DNA of 64,000 bases from Mesoplasma syrphidae (GTDB taxonomy: Bacteria; Bacillota_I; Bacilli_A; Mycoplasmatales; Mycoplasmataceae), in NCBI RefSeq assembly GCF_002843565.1, contig NZ_CP025257.1, positions 372,001 to 436,000 of the forward strand, given 5' to 3'. Both the position numbers and the translations under genes were made by a program. The notes beneath the pieces are model-generated. The model was not told where the DNA came from, did not search any database, and saw nothing but the letters and a program-made list of their open reading frames with translations. Shown piece by piece: positions 43,354 through 55,600 of the stretch. Position 1 is the stretch's first letter. Each line of letters starts with the position of its first letter.

Positions 43354-44101
43354 TTAATTTATCCTGAGCAATTTCTTTAAAAATTTCTTGCTTCGTTGAT
43401 TGATACATATAACTTGCTCAATAGCTTCATAAATAATTTTGATAGGTAATAAAATCAAACAGCTTTTGCAAATCTATTGCTGACAAATTCAATAGCTTCA
43501 AAAATTTGGGTCATTGATCTGGATCTAACGATTCGCTCATGAAACTCGCATAATCAAATAGTCAATGATTTAGACTAGCAAATTCAAAATCAATTAGAAC
43601 CCAACGGTTGGATATCTTTAAAAAGTTTCCGCGAACCAAATCATTGTGAGAAACAACTAGTCCAGAACCGTCATCTCAATCATCAATAATTCGAACAATT
43701 TTTTGATCATATTGACTTAAATCAAAAATCGGAACAACTTTAGTTTTAAACTTATTCAAAATTACTTGAGGATTGAAGGGTTTCAGAGTCAAATCTAAAT
43801 GGTGAAACTTTTTAATCAAACGAATTACTGCCTTCATTTTACTAGTACAAATTTCTTGATCATGAAGTGTAAAAGTATTTGGGTAGTATTTGGTGTATGA
43901 TGTAAATAAATTACTTTCATCAAATTCTCATTTAACTGGAACCAACAGTCAGTCAAATTTCGAATCCTTAAGTTGTTCATAAAAGGTCTGTTCATTTTCA
44001 CGATCAAGAAAATAATCGACAATTTGATTAGATTTTTTGCCAATTAAGTCATTTTTAAGAAACAAAGTATTAGTTAATCCTTGAAATTGTTTATTTTCCA
44101 T
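43331..44101 (-). CDS. LicA-like choline/ethanolamine kinase family protein
   Basis: 256 residues. The kinase signature SHNDLVRGNFL (H-x-D-x4-N type catalytic loop) is followed by LIDFEFAS with the metal-binding Asp, the order seen in choline/aminoglycoside kinases. It probably phosphorylates choline or a similar small alcohol for lipid synthesis. It is coded in a frame with several TGA Trp codons, so only pieces appear in a standard reading. Start 44101 (ATG) after gaggtttcag. It is divergent from rdgB. Confidence 0.85.
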
Positions 44102-44126
44102 TCTGAAACCTCTAAAATATATACTA

Positions 44127-44132
44127 TATAAT
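44127..44132 (+). promoter_or_regulatory. -10 box TATAAT before rdgB
   Basis: Located in the 59-base divergent region between the kinase gene (minus) and rdgB, 29 bases before the ATG. RBS aaaggag follows. Confidence 0.6.
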
Positions 44133-44160
44133 TTAATTTTACACTAAAGGAGCCATCTTA

Positions 44161-44772
44161 ATGACAGAACCAATTTTATGAATAGCAACTGCAAATCCTT
44201 CTAAAGTATTAGAATTTAAAATTTTATTTCCCGAGTATGAAATTAAAACATTGTTAGATATTCCTGAATATGAAGATATTATTGAGGATGGGGCAACTTT
44301 TCAAGAAAATGCGATGATAAAGGCAAAAGATTTAGCATTACATGTTAAGGGAATTGCTATTGGTGATGATAGTGGATTAAGTGTTGATTGCTTAGATGGA
44401 TTTCCTGGAATTCATTCTAAACGATGAGCCGAACCATTAACTGATTTTATTGAAATTTCTCAAGCTTTATTACTTCGTATGCAAGAATACCAAGATATGA
44501 AATTACGAACAGCTAGAATGAGTACAGCAATTGCTTTTTATGATGCAATTAGTCAAGTTGAAAAAGTTATTTACTGTGAGGTTAATGGAAGAATTGCTAA
44601 AGAGATTTTGGGAGAAAAAGATAAGGGCTTTGGTTATGATCATATTTTTATTCCTGATCCCTTTACTTTAACTTATGCGCAAATGGGTCTAACAACTAAA
44701 AATAAAAATTCCTCACGTCAAAAAGCTGTAGATGAATTTAAAGAGTTTATTAAGAATTATAAAGGAGAGTAA
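44161..44772 (+). CDS. rdgB: Non-canonical purine NTP pyrophosphatase (ITPase/XTPase)
   Basis: 203 residues, usual size for the RdgB/HAM1 family. It removes ITP, dITP and XTP from nucleotide pools. The start IATANPSKVLEFKILF is the family phosphate-binding motif, then AIGDDSGLSVDCLDG and GFGYDHIFIP. ATG follows aaaggag. It ends one base before trmL, so the two are co-transcribed. Confidence 0.93.
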
Positions 44773-44773
44773 T

Positions 44774-45319
44774 ATGAACAAAAGAAAATTACATATCGTT
44801 TTATATGAAACAGAAATTGCTCAAAACGTCGGAGCGATTATGCGTACATGTGTAGCTACTGCTGCTAAACTTCATATCATCGAACCATTGGGTTTTCCTT
44901 TTGACGAGCGTCATTTATCACGTCCAAGTGCCAATGAATTTAAGTATGTAGATATGGTACGTTATGATGATTGAGCACATTTTCAAGAAGCCAATCCTAA
45001 TGCAACTCTATTTTGCTTATCACGTTATGGCAAACAACCAATCTCAGATTATGATTTTACAGAAATTAATGATGATGTTTTTATTATGTTTGGTAAGGAA
45101 TCAACAGGAATTCCCAAACAAATTTTAGTAGACAATTTTACAACAACCTTTAGAATCCCAATGGTTCCTGAAGCACGTAGCATCAATATTTCTAATTGTG
45201 TAGGAATTACAGCCTATGAAGTTCTTCGTCAATGAGGTTACCCAAACTTATCAAAAGTTGAAGTTCAAAAAGGCGAAAATTATATTACTGATGGTAACTG
45301 AAAGGGGATCGAAGATTAA
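44774..45319 (+). CDS. trmL: tRNA (cytidine(34)-2'-O)-methyltransferase
   Basis: 181 residues. SPOUT fold with a C-terminal knot: VLYETEIAQNVGAIMRTC near the start, FGKESTGIP and RSINISNCVGITAYEVLRQ at the end, the SAM-binding trefoil loop. It methylates the wobble base of tRNA-Leu in other bacteria. Start ATG 44774 (aaggagagtaat); a longer reading from 44732 lies within rdgB. It shares an operon with rdgB. Confidence 0.92.
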
Positions 45320-45436
45320 AATATTTGGGACTGAGCTGCCATACTAAAGTAAAGGGTCTAAAAATTAAGCTGTATAAAGTCTGTAAGTTAAGTAAAAATA
45401 ATAGACAAGAAATATGAGAAAAGAGGTAAAATATCC

Positions 45437-46546
45437 ATGGCTAAGAAACGTATTGCCTTATTTGGAGGTTCATTTGATCCGATTCATACTGATCATGTCA
45501 ATATAGCCAAAGCATGTCATGAGCAATTAGGTTTTGAAGAAGTTTGATTAGTTCCCGCTTATTTAAATCCCTTTAAAAAAAAGCAAAACAGTATTATCAA
45601 AGACCGGCTTTCAATGCTTAAAATTATTGAATCTCAAAATTCATTTATTCGCATTAATGAATATGAGATACGTAACCAACGAGCGACTTCAACTTTTGAA
45701 ACTGTTAGTTACATTTTAGAGCATTATCCGGAGAACGATTTTGCCTTTATTATGGGAAGCGATCAACTAGATAATTTTGAAAAATGAAATGAGTTTGATA
45801 AACTTATTAAATTAGTTCCTTTTAAAGTTTTCAAACGTCAGTCTGCTATCAATCAAATCATCGTAGACAAATATAATTTGGAAGTTTTTGAGTTTAATAA
45901 CAATTTTTTATCTTCAACAAAGATTCGTAATTTAATAGATTTGGATAAACAAATTCCCGAGATAAATGACTACATTAATTATAATCTTTTGTATCTTCAT
46001 GAACGTTTAGAAAATCAAATGGATCAGGAGCGCTATTTGCATTGCTTAAATGTCGGAACAATGGCAAAAGAATTAGCACTCGTATGAGGAGAAAGCGAGC
46101 AAAAAGCTTTCATTGCAGGAACACTACATGACGTAACTAAACGCTGAGATGAGCAAAAATCTCATTGATATTTAGAACATTACATGCCGGGATTATTATT
46201 AGAACCAAAGCAAGTTTGGCATTCTTTTACCGGTTATTTACACTTACAAAAAGATTGGTTAATTAAGGATACCGAAATTTTACAAGCCGTTTTTAATCAC
46301 ACTGTTGGAAGTCCTGATATGACTCGTCTAGATATGATTATTTTCTGTGCTGATAAAATATCAGTTGAGCGTAACTATCCTAATGTCGAGTATTTTAGAA
46401 ATTTATGCTTTGAAAATTTAGAGCAGGGGTTTAAAGAATTACTGCAAATGCAATACGATCGCTCAATTGCTGATCATGGAGTTGAAAACATTGGTAAAAT
46501 GTTAATCAACACAGTTAAATACTGAATAGAAAATGAGGAAAATTAG
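45437..46546 (+). CDS. nadD: NadD-YqeK fusion: nicotinate-nucleotide adenylyltransferase with HD phosphohydrolase
   Basis: 369 residues in two parts. Residues 1-~190 are NadD: GGSFDPIHTDHV with the nucleotidyltransferase HxxH-like site, and the ISSTKIR-type SSTKIRNLID near the end of that half. Residues ~195-365 are the HD-domain YqeK: HCLNVGTMAKEL, LHDVTKRWD and FNHTVGSPDMT. In Bacillus, nadD and yqeK are separate adjacent genes; here they are fused. NadD makes NaAD; YqeK hydrolyses Ap4A. The frame ends one base before the mtnN start. Confidence 0.93.
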
Positions 46547-46547
46547 A

Positions 46548-47231
46548 ATGATTTTATTAATTGGGGCAATGAAAGAAGAGCTTCATCAGTTGGTAACAGA
46601 TATCAAGGCTACTGCCGTTAAAGACTCAATAGTTTCTGAATTTTTAACTCCAGATAGTAAGGTTTTAGTTGCCTATACTGGAATTGGACTTGTGAATGCT
46701 GCAACAACCTTATCATACTTATTAACTAAGTACAAAGGTCAAATTAGTCAAATTGTTAATGTGGGAACAGCTGGGTGCTTAGATAGACATCAACTAAAAC
46801 GGGGAGACTTGGTTATTGTCGACAATGCTTATTTATCAACAGCTGATTCAACCGGATTTGGTTATGTGCATGGGCAATTACCAGGAATGCCACCACATTA
46901 TACAACCGATAGTGAAATTCGTGCAAGGTTAATGGCTTGTGTACAAGCAAATAATTATATGATTGCCAATACTGCTTCAAGTGATATATTTTTTGAGTCA
47001 CAAACTAAAATTAACGAATACACATCAAAACTTCCAGCCAAAATTGCAATAGCAGAAATGGAGTGCGCAGCCTTAATGCAAACAGCGCATATCTTTAACA
47101 TTCCGATTGGAGCTTTAAAAATTGTTTCTGATGTAATTGGAAATGATGAATCTAATGAAGAACAATTTGATCAGTTTTTACCTAAAGCTGCTTTAGAGTT
47201 AAGTCAGATAATTCAAATGTATCTTAAATAA
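46548..47231 (+). CDS. mtnN: 5'-methylthioadenosine/S-adenosylhomocysteine nucleosidase
   Basis: 227 residues. It cleaves MTA and SAH to release adenine in the salvage path. The start LIGAMKEELHQL, then NVGTAGCL, EMECAALMQTAHIFNIP and IVSDVIG are family motifs, including the Met-Glu and Asp (SDVIG) that bind the nucleoside. ATG 46548 follows gagg; an in-frame ATG at 46533 lies within nadD. It is followed by a terminator. Confidence 0.92.
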   Translation: MILLIGAMKEELHQLVTDIKATAVKDSIVSEFLTPDSKVLVAYTGIGLVNAATTLSYLLTKYKGQISQIVNVGTAGCLDRHQLKRGDLVIVDNAYLSTADSTGFGYVHGQLPGMPPHYTTDSEIRARLMACVQANNYMIANTASSDIFFESQTKINEYTSKLPAKIAIAEMECAALMQTAHIFNIPIGALKIVSDVIGNDESNEEQFDQFLPKAALELSQIIQMYLK

Positions 47232-47271
47232 AAAAAACTTTTTACTTTAATTAAAGTGAAAAGTTTTTTAT
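47230..47271. terminator. Bidirectional terminator after mtnN
   Basis: A run of A's, CTTTTTACTTTAATTAAAGTGAAAAG hairpin, then T's. The minus-strand permease ends at 47268 within it. Confidence 0.8.
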
Positions 47272-50200
47272 TTATTTAATTTTTTTACATTTAGTCAGCT
47301 AACAATAAAGGTTACCAAATATAAGAAAAGTAGTAAACCAAAAATTCCTAGTGGGTATCATCAAATAATGTTTGCAAAAAAGACATACGAACTGGTGTTT
47401 GAAATTGCAGCAATAAACACATAAATACTATAAATTCCTAGTCCTAATCCTGCAGTAAATATTAATATAATTCAAGAATTATATAATCTGAAAATTTGTT
47501 TAATAATGTACAAATTTGAATATCCCAAAATCTTCATTGTCTTAATAAACTGATGATTATCTTCAATAATTAGGGTCGTTGCTAGTAATAATATAATTAA
47601 GGTAATCATTAGTAAAATTGTAATAAAAATGTAAATTATCAAATTTAGTTTGATAGCTAAATCCTCAATAATATTTTTTGTTAAATTAACAGGACTTAAA
47701 GTGCTGATACTTGGAGTCGAGAAGCCTTCGTAATACTTATCCTTATTAATAATTGGCTCACACTCTTGCCCATTTTCATTACCTTCGCATCCTGGTGGAG
47801 TAATCATTTCGTATGATCCTCTTGTCCCAAATTCACTAAAATCTCCGTAGCGTTGAGTAGTTGATAATCCAATAACTAGATCATCAAGTTCTGGGTTACT
47901 AGATAGTTTGTAATTAAAGACTGGGTAAAGGTTATTGTAAAACTTATTTAAATTGTCTCAGGCCAAATTTGAGTTTGCTTGGAGAATATTTTGAAATTCA
48001 GAATATGATGGTGAACTCTGTAAAAAAGTTTTCAAGTCGTTGTCATTAAAATTTTCAAACGTATATAAATCATTGACATATGCTCACTCTGGAACGAAAA
48101 AGTTTTCAAAGTTAAACTTTTGAATCCTGTCATATTCCATAACCTTATTTGCATTACTATTTGCAATTCATGCTTGCGGTTTTCCATAACTGTTTTCAAT
48201 TCCCACCACTTTAAAAGGTTTCTCAACCCTAATCGGATCTGTTCCAATTCGAAGCTCATTATTTGTAACTTGCTTATGAATTGGTGGTTGTTTAGAAGCG
48301 CCTAAGGCGCCATTATTGGTAATCGCTAAGGATTCACTTCCAAAATTTGCAGAAGTGAAATTCTCAGGAATTCCCAAAAAAGTATCAGAGAAATTGCGAG
48401 CTTCTGAAGAATTTTTAGGACTAGAATAGTAGCTTCGGCTCGATTGAGTTCTAAAATCCTTATATGGATTTTTAGTTCAACCCATTTGAACGTCATCTAA
48501 ACTAATTGGTTGATATTGATTATCAATTAAAGTTTCAAGCTTAGCATTAATTACTTCTAAGTCTATCAACTCATTAGTTTTCAAGTCTAGTTTTTTTGCC
48601 AACGCTTGATTAATGACAATATCATAGGTGTTAGTTGCTGTATTAAAAAGGTTTTGATTCAAAAGTTGATTTTTTTTGTCCAAAAGAGTTGTTAACTGAG
48701 AATCATAATCAATTCCATAAACATCAAATTCTAAATTATCATACTTAGCTTTAAAAGTTGTTCCCAATTCATCAGTTGTTTGATTGTAAGGAACAATACT
48801 GTTGCTAATTGCAAAAGTCGTTTCTTTTTCCAAAGCATTAATAATTTTTTGCTGAATATAGTAGGGGGTATTTGTATAAGTTAGCATTAAAATTGATGTC
48901 CCCAAGCGTCATTCAAAAATTGAGGCAAATCAAAGTGTTAGATTATTATTTAAACGCTTTATATCTTCTTCTGCTCATGATTTTAAAGAAACCGATTTTA
49001 ATGTTTTAATATTAACCAATTGCTTATCCAAATAAAAGTCAAAATCAGGTTGTTTATTTGAGCTTATTTGATAGTTTTTATTATAGTCTTTATCCATTTT
49101 TCAAAAATTTTGATATGTATTATTTTTAATGGCAATAGCATTTTTAAGCACTTTATTCATTTGATTATTATCAAGCATGTTATTTTTAACAAGCTTTTTA
49201 TTGTAAGTTAACGGTAATGCATCCGAGTATTTTTTATAAAAATTTAACATTAAATCACAATATGCTAATAAACTGTTTTTAGTAGGAGTTTCTTTTTTAA
49301 ATTGTGCAAGATCATTTTCCAAAGTTGCAAAGTCATTTCATTGTGAATAAATATTTTTCATTGTTTGACCAGCACCAATCATACCAATTCCAAAGCTATC
49401 ATCAATTTCAGCATTATCCAATTCCAATAAAAAACTTGTTGACAAGTTTTTTCAGTTAATTCAGCTAAATTCTGCCCAAGCAGTATTATGTTTTTTGGCA
49501 ATATCGTAAGAATAATAGTCAGTATGAATATTGTTATTTAAAATATCGTTAGTGACTTTTTTTCAGTTGATTTCTTTTGAGTCATCATTAAGTAATGGAT
49601 AGGCTGTGCTGACAATATCTTTGCTTCTTGATCCAATGTATTGCTCGACCAGTTTATTATTAAAATCAAAACCTCATTCGGAATCACTAAAATAGGGGTT
49701 ATAGGTCTTTAAAAAGCTTAGGGGATTATTGGAAACAGGAGAAGTATACATAACTTTATTTTTGTAATTAATATTGGCAAAAATATTCTGATAATTATTT
49801 TTAATTTGCTGAGGAATAATTAATACCGAAGAAGTCAAAGTAGCACATAGTAGCATTGCCATTGCAACTCCCAAAATTTTTGAAAATGATGAAATAAATA
49901 AAGCTGCACGAAGTTTGTTATCAAATTTATTAATAACAAATCACTGCTTATATTTAATTGCAACTCAAGAAATTTTAGAGTTTTTAACACCAAAATTTAA
50001 AACAGTCAAGGGCCTATTGAAGTTGTGGTAACAAATTACTGATGTAATAAGCAAAAAAGTTCCTATTACTACAATTAGGCTTAATAGTTCAAAGTATCAC
50101 AAGCTATTCGCTGTTGTAAACTCAAAATTAAAAATGTTGGTAAATAAATTAATAAAATGATTTTGAAAACCGATAAATATACCGACTCCAGTGCCATAGC

Positions 50201-51464
50201 CAAATAAGCAAGCAAAAATAATTAATGCTAAATAGTTAAATATAATTTTATCATTTTTATAACCCATTGATTTTAAGTAGCCAATTTCAGCTAACTCATT
50301 TTCAAGTTCTTTTTTTGATACTAAATAAAAAATAAATATTGTAATTGAAAAAATTACAGTCACTAACAATCCACTCATGAGATTGAAAAGACTTAAAATT
50401 TTACTGACGTTATTAATTCGAGCATAGTTACGATAAGATTTATCATTATTACTATAAAAATACTCTTGGTTATTGAATAAACCTCCAAGTTGCTTGTATT
50501 GACCATTTAAAGACTTTACATCCAAAGTTTGCTTGGGATTGGTTGCTTTAAGTGAATAGTATGTCTGACGGTCAAATTCTGAAGTTAAAGAAACCAATGC
50601 AGTATTGGAGTTGAAAATCTTCATTGTTCGCAATTGAGAAATACCATTTTGATAATTAATTTGAAATTGATAGTTACTAAATCCCAAAGTTCGAGCATCA
50701 ACATAAACCAAAGCTTCTTCTTTAGCTTTAGGATACATCGATAGTTTGCTAAATAGAGGGTAAGCAAAATCAACAGAAGAACCGAATCCAATAACCTTAT
50801 ATCAATTTAATCCATAGTATTTGCTGTTTTCTAATAGTTCCTCAAGAGAAGAAACTGCAGTAATATCTTTATTAACAGCTGGATTTTCATTTACCATTAA
50901 GCTAGTTCCATATTCATCAGGTTGCAAACGGATGATTGATCCAATTTTAATATTATTAGCTTTAGCAAAAGTTGGATTAAAAATTACTTCACGCTTGGCA
51001 CTTTCATAATTACTAGAAAAATTACTTCCTTCTGCAAGAACAAGTTTATCAATTTGAGCTTCTGGCACTGAATCAAATTTTGCAATAACTTTTAATTTTA
51101 GAGCAGTCTGCTGATTAGTAATATTATTAATTGTCCATTCTTCAGTTTTAGATCATTCAAAGGCATTTTTTATTGCTAATTGGTTTAATACATATTGCTG
51201 ATACAGTTCCTGGCTTTCAGGTAGTTTATCATCTTGATCCTTTGTGGGATTGGCCAAGCGAGTATTGGAATCAACATCCATTACCACTTGTCTCAAATTA
51301 CTGGAAATTTTAATTTCATTATAAGCAGTACCAACCTTTAAGTTAACAGCAAAGGTTCCAAAAACTCCTATAAAGAATAACGAAATTAAAAATCCCAATG
51401 CCCCAATTTGAATAAGTTTTTTCTTAGATTTTCTGACCGAATTCTTAAAAAATAGTCAACGCAT
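47268..51464 (-). CDS. Giant FtsX/MacB-like ABC transporter permease
   Basis: 1398 residues. A helix near 18-40 is followed by a large extracellular domain (~40-355), three helices (~358-480, with the FtsX-like GYLKSMGYKNDKI loop), another helix near 535, a second extracellular domain (~560-1270) and three final helices (~1275-1300, 1332-1357, 1362-1392). A second FtsX loop, TMKILGYSN, precedes the last helices. These are two MacB-type permease halves with about 700 residues of surface domain. No ATPase gene is adjacent. Start ATG 51464 follows aggagaac. Many TGA Trp codons. Confidence 0.88.
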
Positions 51465-51662
51465 AGTTCTCCTGACAACGCTTTCAAAATTACATACTTT
51501 TTGTAGTGATTTTAATACTATATCATGTTAACACTAGGAAATGGAATTTCTACTAAATATTACAAATTTTGTGACATTAAAATATTTTAAATAAAACTCA
51601 ATAACGATTTTCATTAAGATAGAAAGTGTTAAAATAATTTTAAATGTAAAAAAGGAGGGCTT

Positions 51663-52307
51663 ATGAAAATTGCAATTTTTGGAACAGTTGGAGCTGGAAA
51701 AACAACATTAATTGATAAATTAAAATCTAAGCTTCCTAAAGACTATCAAGTATTTTGAGAACCATTGTCAGATAATCCTTACTTTGAAGATTCTTATTCT
51801 CCAAATCAAATTATATCTCGAGCAGCAGCATATAAAATGGAATTATTAATGCTTGCAAATCGCATGAAGCAGTTTCTAGATTCTAAGCAATATCAAAATG
51901 TTATTTATGATCGGGGGATCATGGATACAATTATTTTTGCTCATTGCAATTATGAAGCAGGAAATATTGATGAACGTGATTGAAAAGTCTATCGTGAGTA
52001 TTTTGAAATATCAGTGCTGCCATCAATTTTTAAAGGTCCAAATCAGGAAGGTTATGATTTAGTAGTGTACTTAAAGGTTAGTCCTGAAACTTCAATTCGT
52101 CGTATTCATACTCGAGCAATTGAGCGTGAATTAGCAGTTGATAATGTGTTTTGAACAAAACTAACTGAAATGTATGACCGCTGATATTTACATCTAAAAG
52201 ATGCATTTCCTTTTATGGTAATTGATGGAAATTTAGAAGATCCAGAAATTTATGCCAATCAGGTAATTGCACATGTTAAGCAAATTAATAGTTTGGGAAA
52301 TAAGTAA
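51663..52307 (+). CDS. Deoxynucleoside kinase (dAK/dGK type)
   Basis: 214 residues. It phosphorylates deoxynucleosides in salvage. P-loop GTVGAGKTT near 7-15, FWEP near 32, and YDRGIMDT (usual DRS/ERS motif) near 82. The lid-like RRIHTRAIERE near 160 follows. Mollicutes are known to use this family for deoxyadenosine and related substrates. ATG follows aaaggagg. Divergent from the giant permease. Confidence 0.88.
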
Positions 52308-52401
52308 TTATCCCAAGCTTTTTTATATCTAAAACTTATGATTATACCTATTTTCATTGTTATAAAGATTTAATAAACTCAAAACTATAAGGAGAGAAAT
52401 T

Positions 52402-54324
52402 GTGAAAAAGAAGGTTAATTATAATCAACATGCTCAAAGCTTTTTAGTAGCAATTGGCGGACAATCAAATATTACAAATTACGTACATTGTTTCACTAGA
52501 ATGCGCTACGAAGTAATTGACAAGACATTAGTTGATATTGAAACAATTAAGCAAAATCCGATTGCCAAAGGGATCAACTGAAATGGTGATCAGTTGCAAA
52601 TCATTCTTGGATCGGGTGTTGTTGAAGAAGTTTATAAAGAAACTCAAAACTTATTAGCGATTCCAAACTCAGCAGGTTCAGGAAGTTTTGAGCTAAAAGA
52701 AAAAATTGCTCAAAAGCGAAAACGCGGACTTGGGCCAGTATTTACAGCTTTAGGAGACATTTTCTTACCGATTATTCCGGCATTAGTATCTGCGGGATTA
52801 TTGATGGGATTTAAAGCACTATTTGTTCAACTTAAAATTATTGAAGTAGGAACAACATTTGAGCAAATTTTAAATATTTTGACATCAACAGCGTTTGCCT
52901 TTTTAGCAGCCTTGGTTTGTTGGTCAACAGTTAAGCGCTTTGGAGGAACTCCAGTTATTGGAATTATTATTGGAATTATGTTCGTCTCACCAATTTTGCC
53001 AGATAAAAATGCTGTCGCAACCTGAGATTATTATCAAATATTTATTAAGGGTTATCCAACAATAGAAGCGGCTAAAGAAGCTTGAACTGCTTCAGGACTA
53101 GCAATTCCTGTTGAAGTTTTAGCATGAAAAATTGGTTTTATAACAATTGTTGGGTGACAAGGATCTGTTTTACCACCAATTGCATTGGGAATTTTAGCAG
53201 CGGTATTGGAAAAAAATTTAAAAAAAGTTGTTCCAAAATCGCTAAATATGATTATTACCCCATTCATAACAATCACAGTTACATTTGTAATGGGACTATT
53301 TGTATTTGGACCTTTATTGCAAGTTGTTGAAAAGGGTATTTTAATTGGAGCCACAAGCTTTTTAAAAATCCCGTACGGTTTTGGAACTGCATTATTAGCA
53401 GGAACATTACAAGCAATTGTTATTACAGGTGCTCACCAATTACTACAAGGATTGGAAATGCAAATGGTAATTGAAGGGCAAATTACTGGCAACGGTTCAA
53501 TTATGAATGCTGTTTGAACAGCTTCAATTGTAAGTCAAGGTGGGGCTGCGTTTGCTGTTGCATTTTTAACTAAAAACAAAGTTGATAGCAAATTACATTT
53601 ATCAGCTGGTTTAACATCATTATTTGGAATCACTGAACCTGTAATTTTTGGAACCAATTTGCCAAGAGTAAAGCCATTTTTGTATGGTTTAGTTGGAGGA
53701 GCAGCTGGAGGCTTCATTGCAGGAATCTTTAATGTTACATGTCCAGGGATGGGAGTAACAGTTATTCCAGGGTTATTATTATATTCTGGTCAACCATCAC
53801 ATTTAATTGGTATTTTGGGAGTTAATATTGTGGGATTCGGAACTGCATTTTTACTAACACTATTTCTATTTTCAAACAACATTAATATTAAGAATAAGTT
53901 CAACCAAAACTTTAAAAAAATTGGTTTGAAAACTCGCTTCAAAAATAAAGTGCTAGTAAGTCAATACAAGCAATTTATTAAGCAAAATCATGCTGAAATG
54001 AATGCTAATAGCAAAGTGATCAATGAATATCAAAAACAAACTGCAATTTTAGCAAATTGGAAACTTGATAAAGAAGAATTGCTTGATAAGCTAGAAATTA
54101 AACAAAGTAAGAATAACGAAACTGCTAAATTGGAAACTTTAATTCATAACAAAAAAAGCATGATCGATGAACAAATTTTGTTAATTGAAGCAATCAAGCA
54201 AAAATACGACAATATTTTAGTAAAACAACAAGAAATTGTTGATGATTACAAATTGTTAATGAACAAGAATGGTATAACTGATCTAAATTTGAGCGCTTTG
54301 AGTGTTCTTATTGAATATAAATAA
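52402..54324 (+). CDS. PTS sugar transporter EIIBC with coiled-coil C-terminal extension
   Basis: 640 residues. The IIB domain comes first: GGQSNITNYVHCFTRMR with the phosphorylated Cys30. The IIC domain follows (about 105-490), with GLTSLFGITEPVIFG near its end. From ~491 to 640 the chain is a hydrophilic Lys/Gln/Glu-rich coiled coil, not the IIA domain of glucose/beta-glucoside enzymes, so IIA must come from elsewhere. The family resembles trehalose/sucrose/beta-glucoside EIIBC. GTG start at 52402 after aaggagag. Confidence 0.88.
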
Positions 54325-54409
54325 AACACACAGACATTCTAACTATTTGTTATTTTAGATAAAGCGAAACCTAAATTAAACAAAGATAACAACCCAAATT
54401 TTAAAAAAA

Positions 54410-54456
54410 CAAAACAATTTTCTATTTTAGAATTGGCTTTTGTTTTTTTCTTTTGC
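54410..54456 (+). terminator. Weak terminator downstream of the PTS gene
   Basis: AAAACAATT...AATTGGCTTTTG region forms an imperfect hairpin followed by T's, about 100 bases after the stop. Confidence 0.45.
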
Positions 54457-54608
54457 ATATCTTGTAATAGGCAAGTGCAAAAGTGTAAACAAATGACTTG
54501 AAAAACAAATAGGCGAACAGTTTTCCAGTTTTCCTATTTTAAGTTGTTTTTTACAATCACACTTATTATAATAATTTAAATATTATAAAGTTTGACGAAA
54601 GGGGATAA

Positions 54609-55325
54609 ATGTATATTATGACCAATATGGAAAAAATTTTCAAAGACAGCAATTTTAGACTTTCAAGGTTGGAATTTATAAGAATGCTATTTTTGAAGAT
54701 TATTAAGGACTTGATAATTACTAGTTTGGTAATGATAGCTGCTACAGTTTTTGTCATTTTAATTGAATTAGTTATTTTGAAGAAAAGTAAAAGTTCATTG
54801 ATATCTTATCGAATAACAGAAGTTATAAGTTTAATAATAATTATTTATACTTTTCTAAGACTAATATTGACTATTAAGTCACTTTGAATTATTTCTAAAT
54901 GTAATAGGCAAACTAATAAATGAGAAGCAATATCAAAAAGTGAAAAAATTTGAGTATATTTAAAAATCATTGAAATATCTAGAAACTATTTTTCAAGAAA
55001 AACTTATGAAAGTTGAAAAAAGCAGAATCAGGTGATGACATCAGAACTGAGTCAAAATTCATTGCCACATGCAGAATATTACAGTTGTTGCAAGCTAAAT
55101 AAAAGATCTCTTCTATCAAGAATTATATTGAGGATATATTTTTGATTTTGATGATTTTTTGATGAATATTTTCTAATATTGCTAACAATTATTGGAGCCA
55201 TCATTTTTTTCTTTCCAAATCTTGTTAGCTATTTTAATTCATTATTAAATATTGGTAGAATCGAAGATACCCCTGAAGTTGAAAAAAACTATAAAGAAAT
55301 TATTTCGAAGTTTTTGCCAGAATAG
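54609..55325 (+). CDS. Membrane protein, unknown function
   Basis: 238 residues. Hydrophobic helices near 33-56, 66-90, 168-180 and 183-206, with basic loops between them. Several TGA Trp codons (about six) break it under the standard code. The RBS is aaagggg before ATG 54609; ATG 54618 or 54627 are possible. It has no named family. It stands alone between the PTS gene and pepO. Confidence 0.7.
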
Positions 55326-55600
55326 CATGCCAATAACTTAGTTGTCTTGAGTAAAAATAAAAAAATAGCTATTATGAAAGTTTCTTATACTTACTGATAT
55401 TTACTAAAAGTCAAAAATCACATCTGCTCCTTGCCAATATTATACTTTCAAAAATATTTTTAGATTGTAAATATAAGTAGATTTGGAGTTGTAAGTAGGA
55501 CCAATTAGTAGAAAAATAAGAAATAAATAAGCTAAAGTTTTTGAATCTTTGTTTTGATATACAATTATATAAATAGAAAAATAAAAGAGAGGTTATTAAA
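55326..55600. other. 275-base gap before pepO
   Basis: No gene supported. It holds the pepO leader with RBS agaggtt and a -10-like TATAAAT box near 55567-55573. Confidence 0.4.

Noticed and set aside
43834-44043. Minus-strand 69-residue ORF inside the kinase gene
   Set aside because: Out of frame with the kinase motifs; the kinase frame is continuous with TGA as Trp.
45320-45436. Possible riboswitch before nadD
   Set aside because: The leader has no convincing conserved aptamer pairing; only weak stems were found.
53052-53354. Minus-strand ORF in the PTS gene
   Set aside because: Shadow frame of the EIIBC coding sequence.
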